From: UBA11524 sp964542315
GTDB lineage: Bacteria; Bacillota; Clostridia; Christensenellales; Aristaeellaceae
Length of the DNA: 5,524 nt
Assembly (NCBI GenBank): GCA_964542315.1
Contig: CAZIUA010000114.1
Location: 1-5,524, forward strand
Direction of reading: 5' to 3'
Part shown: positions 5,251 through 5,524 of the stretch, one piece after another
Layout of the letters: each line of letters starts with the position of its first letter
Position numbering within the stretch: the stretch's first letter is position 1
Position numbers and translations under genes: made by a program
The notes under the pieces: model-generated
Told to the model about the DNA's origin: nothing
The model's input: only the letters and a program-made list of their open reading frames with translations
Databases searched by the model: none

Positions 5251-5524
5251 ATGGCGATGAACCTTAAGCTGACCGGCGTGAACGGTTTTGTCAACCAGGC
5301 TGAAATGGACAATATGTCCGCCCTGATGGAGACGGTCAACAATGTGCTGCTGTCCGGCGAGGGCGCTGGCAACGATTTCCTGGGCTGGCTGGATCTGCCG
5401 GTGAACTACGACAAGGAAGAGTTCGCCCGCATTCAGGCGGCGGCGAAGAAGATCCAGGGCGACAGCGAGGTGCTGGTGGTCATCGGCATCGGCGGCTCCT
5501 ATCTGGGCGCGCGCGCGGCGATCG
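5251..5524 (+). CDS. pgi: Glucose-6-phosphate isomerase, N-terminal part (runs off window)
   Basis: The first 91 codons are present. The enzyme interconverts glucose 6-phosphate and fructose 6-phosphate in the cytoplasm, in glycolysis and gluconeogenesis. The segment GAGNDFLGWLDLP at about 38-50, then YDKEEFARI, and the sugar-phosphate-binding loop GIGGSYLGARAAI (79-91), match the short Bacillota type of about 450 residues, such as B. subtilis Pgi. The ATG at 5251 is chosen because GGAG (5238-5241) is nine bases upstream. The in-frame ATG two codons later would have a 15-base spacing. The gene has its own promoter and is separated from the GuaA-like gene by 157 bases. Nothing looks abnormal in the visible portion. 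The remaining three quarters lie beyond the window. Confidence 0.96.
   Translation, partial: MAMNLKLTGVNGFVNQAEMDNMSALMETVNNVLLSGEGAGNDFLGWLDLPVNYDKEEFARIQAAAKKIQGDSEVLVVIGIGGSYLGARAAI

Noticed and set aside
1..5524. CRISPR array, insertion sequence or origin of replication
   Set aside because: No regularly spaced direct repeats, transposase-like coding sequence with terminal repeats, or cluster of DnaA boxes could be found by eye.

Overview
The window looks like chromosomal DNA of a GC-rich Bacillota, probably a gut or rumen Clostridia. The reasons are strong AAGGAGG-type ribosome binding sites, sigma-A promoters, tRNA genes that do not encode CCA, a short Bacillota-type glucose-6-phosphate isomerase, and a secreted plant-polysaccharide hydrolase. 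All supported genes lie on the + strand.

Region 1 (1-890): the 3' part of a tRNA-Cys gene and its terminator, followed by a prophage scrap. The scrap is a piece of a MuF-type minor head protein with no credible start, cut short inside a C-terminal domain that resembles those of MuF toxin fusions. Region 2 (about 900-2990): a single-gene unit with promoter, strong ribosome binding site, secreted GH43 arabinoxylan-arabinofuranohydrolase-like enzyme (signal peptide, CBM, GH43, CBM6-like) and terminator. Region 3 (about 3060-3370): a tRNA-Thr(CGU)/tRNA-Pro(CGG) operon with a near-consensus promoter carrying a perfect 10-bp inverted repeat, and a terminator. Region 4 (3370-5120): a structured, promoterless leader and a 483-residue GuaA (GMP synthase) homologue. 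Region 5 (5130-5524): a good promoter and the first 91 codons of pgi.

These are independent transcription units rather than one pathway. The GH43 enzyme would release arabinose from arabinoxylan outside the cell, and Pgi serves central hexose metabolism. The most unusual item is the GuaA homologue. Its ATP-pyrophosphatase P-loop is intact, but the glutaminase Cys is Gly, the His is Pro, and several regions that bind XMP in true GMP synthases are missing or rewritten. It is therefore probably not an ordinary GMP synthase, and its function is open.
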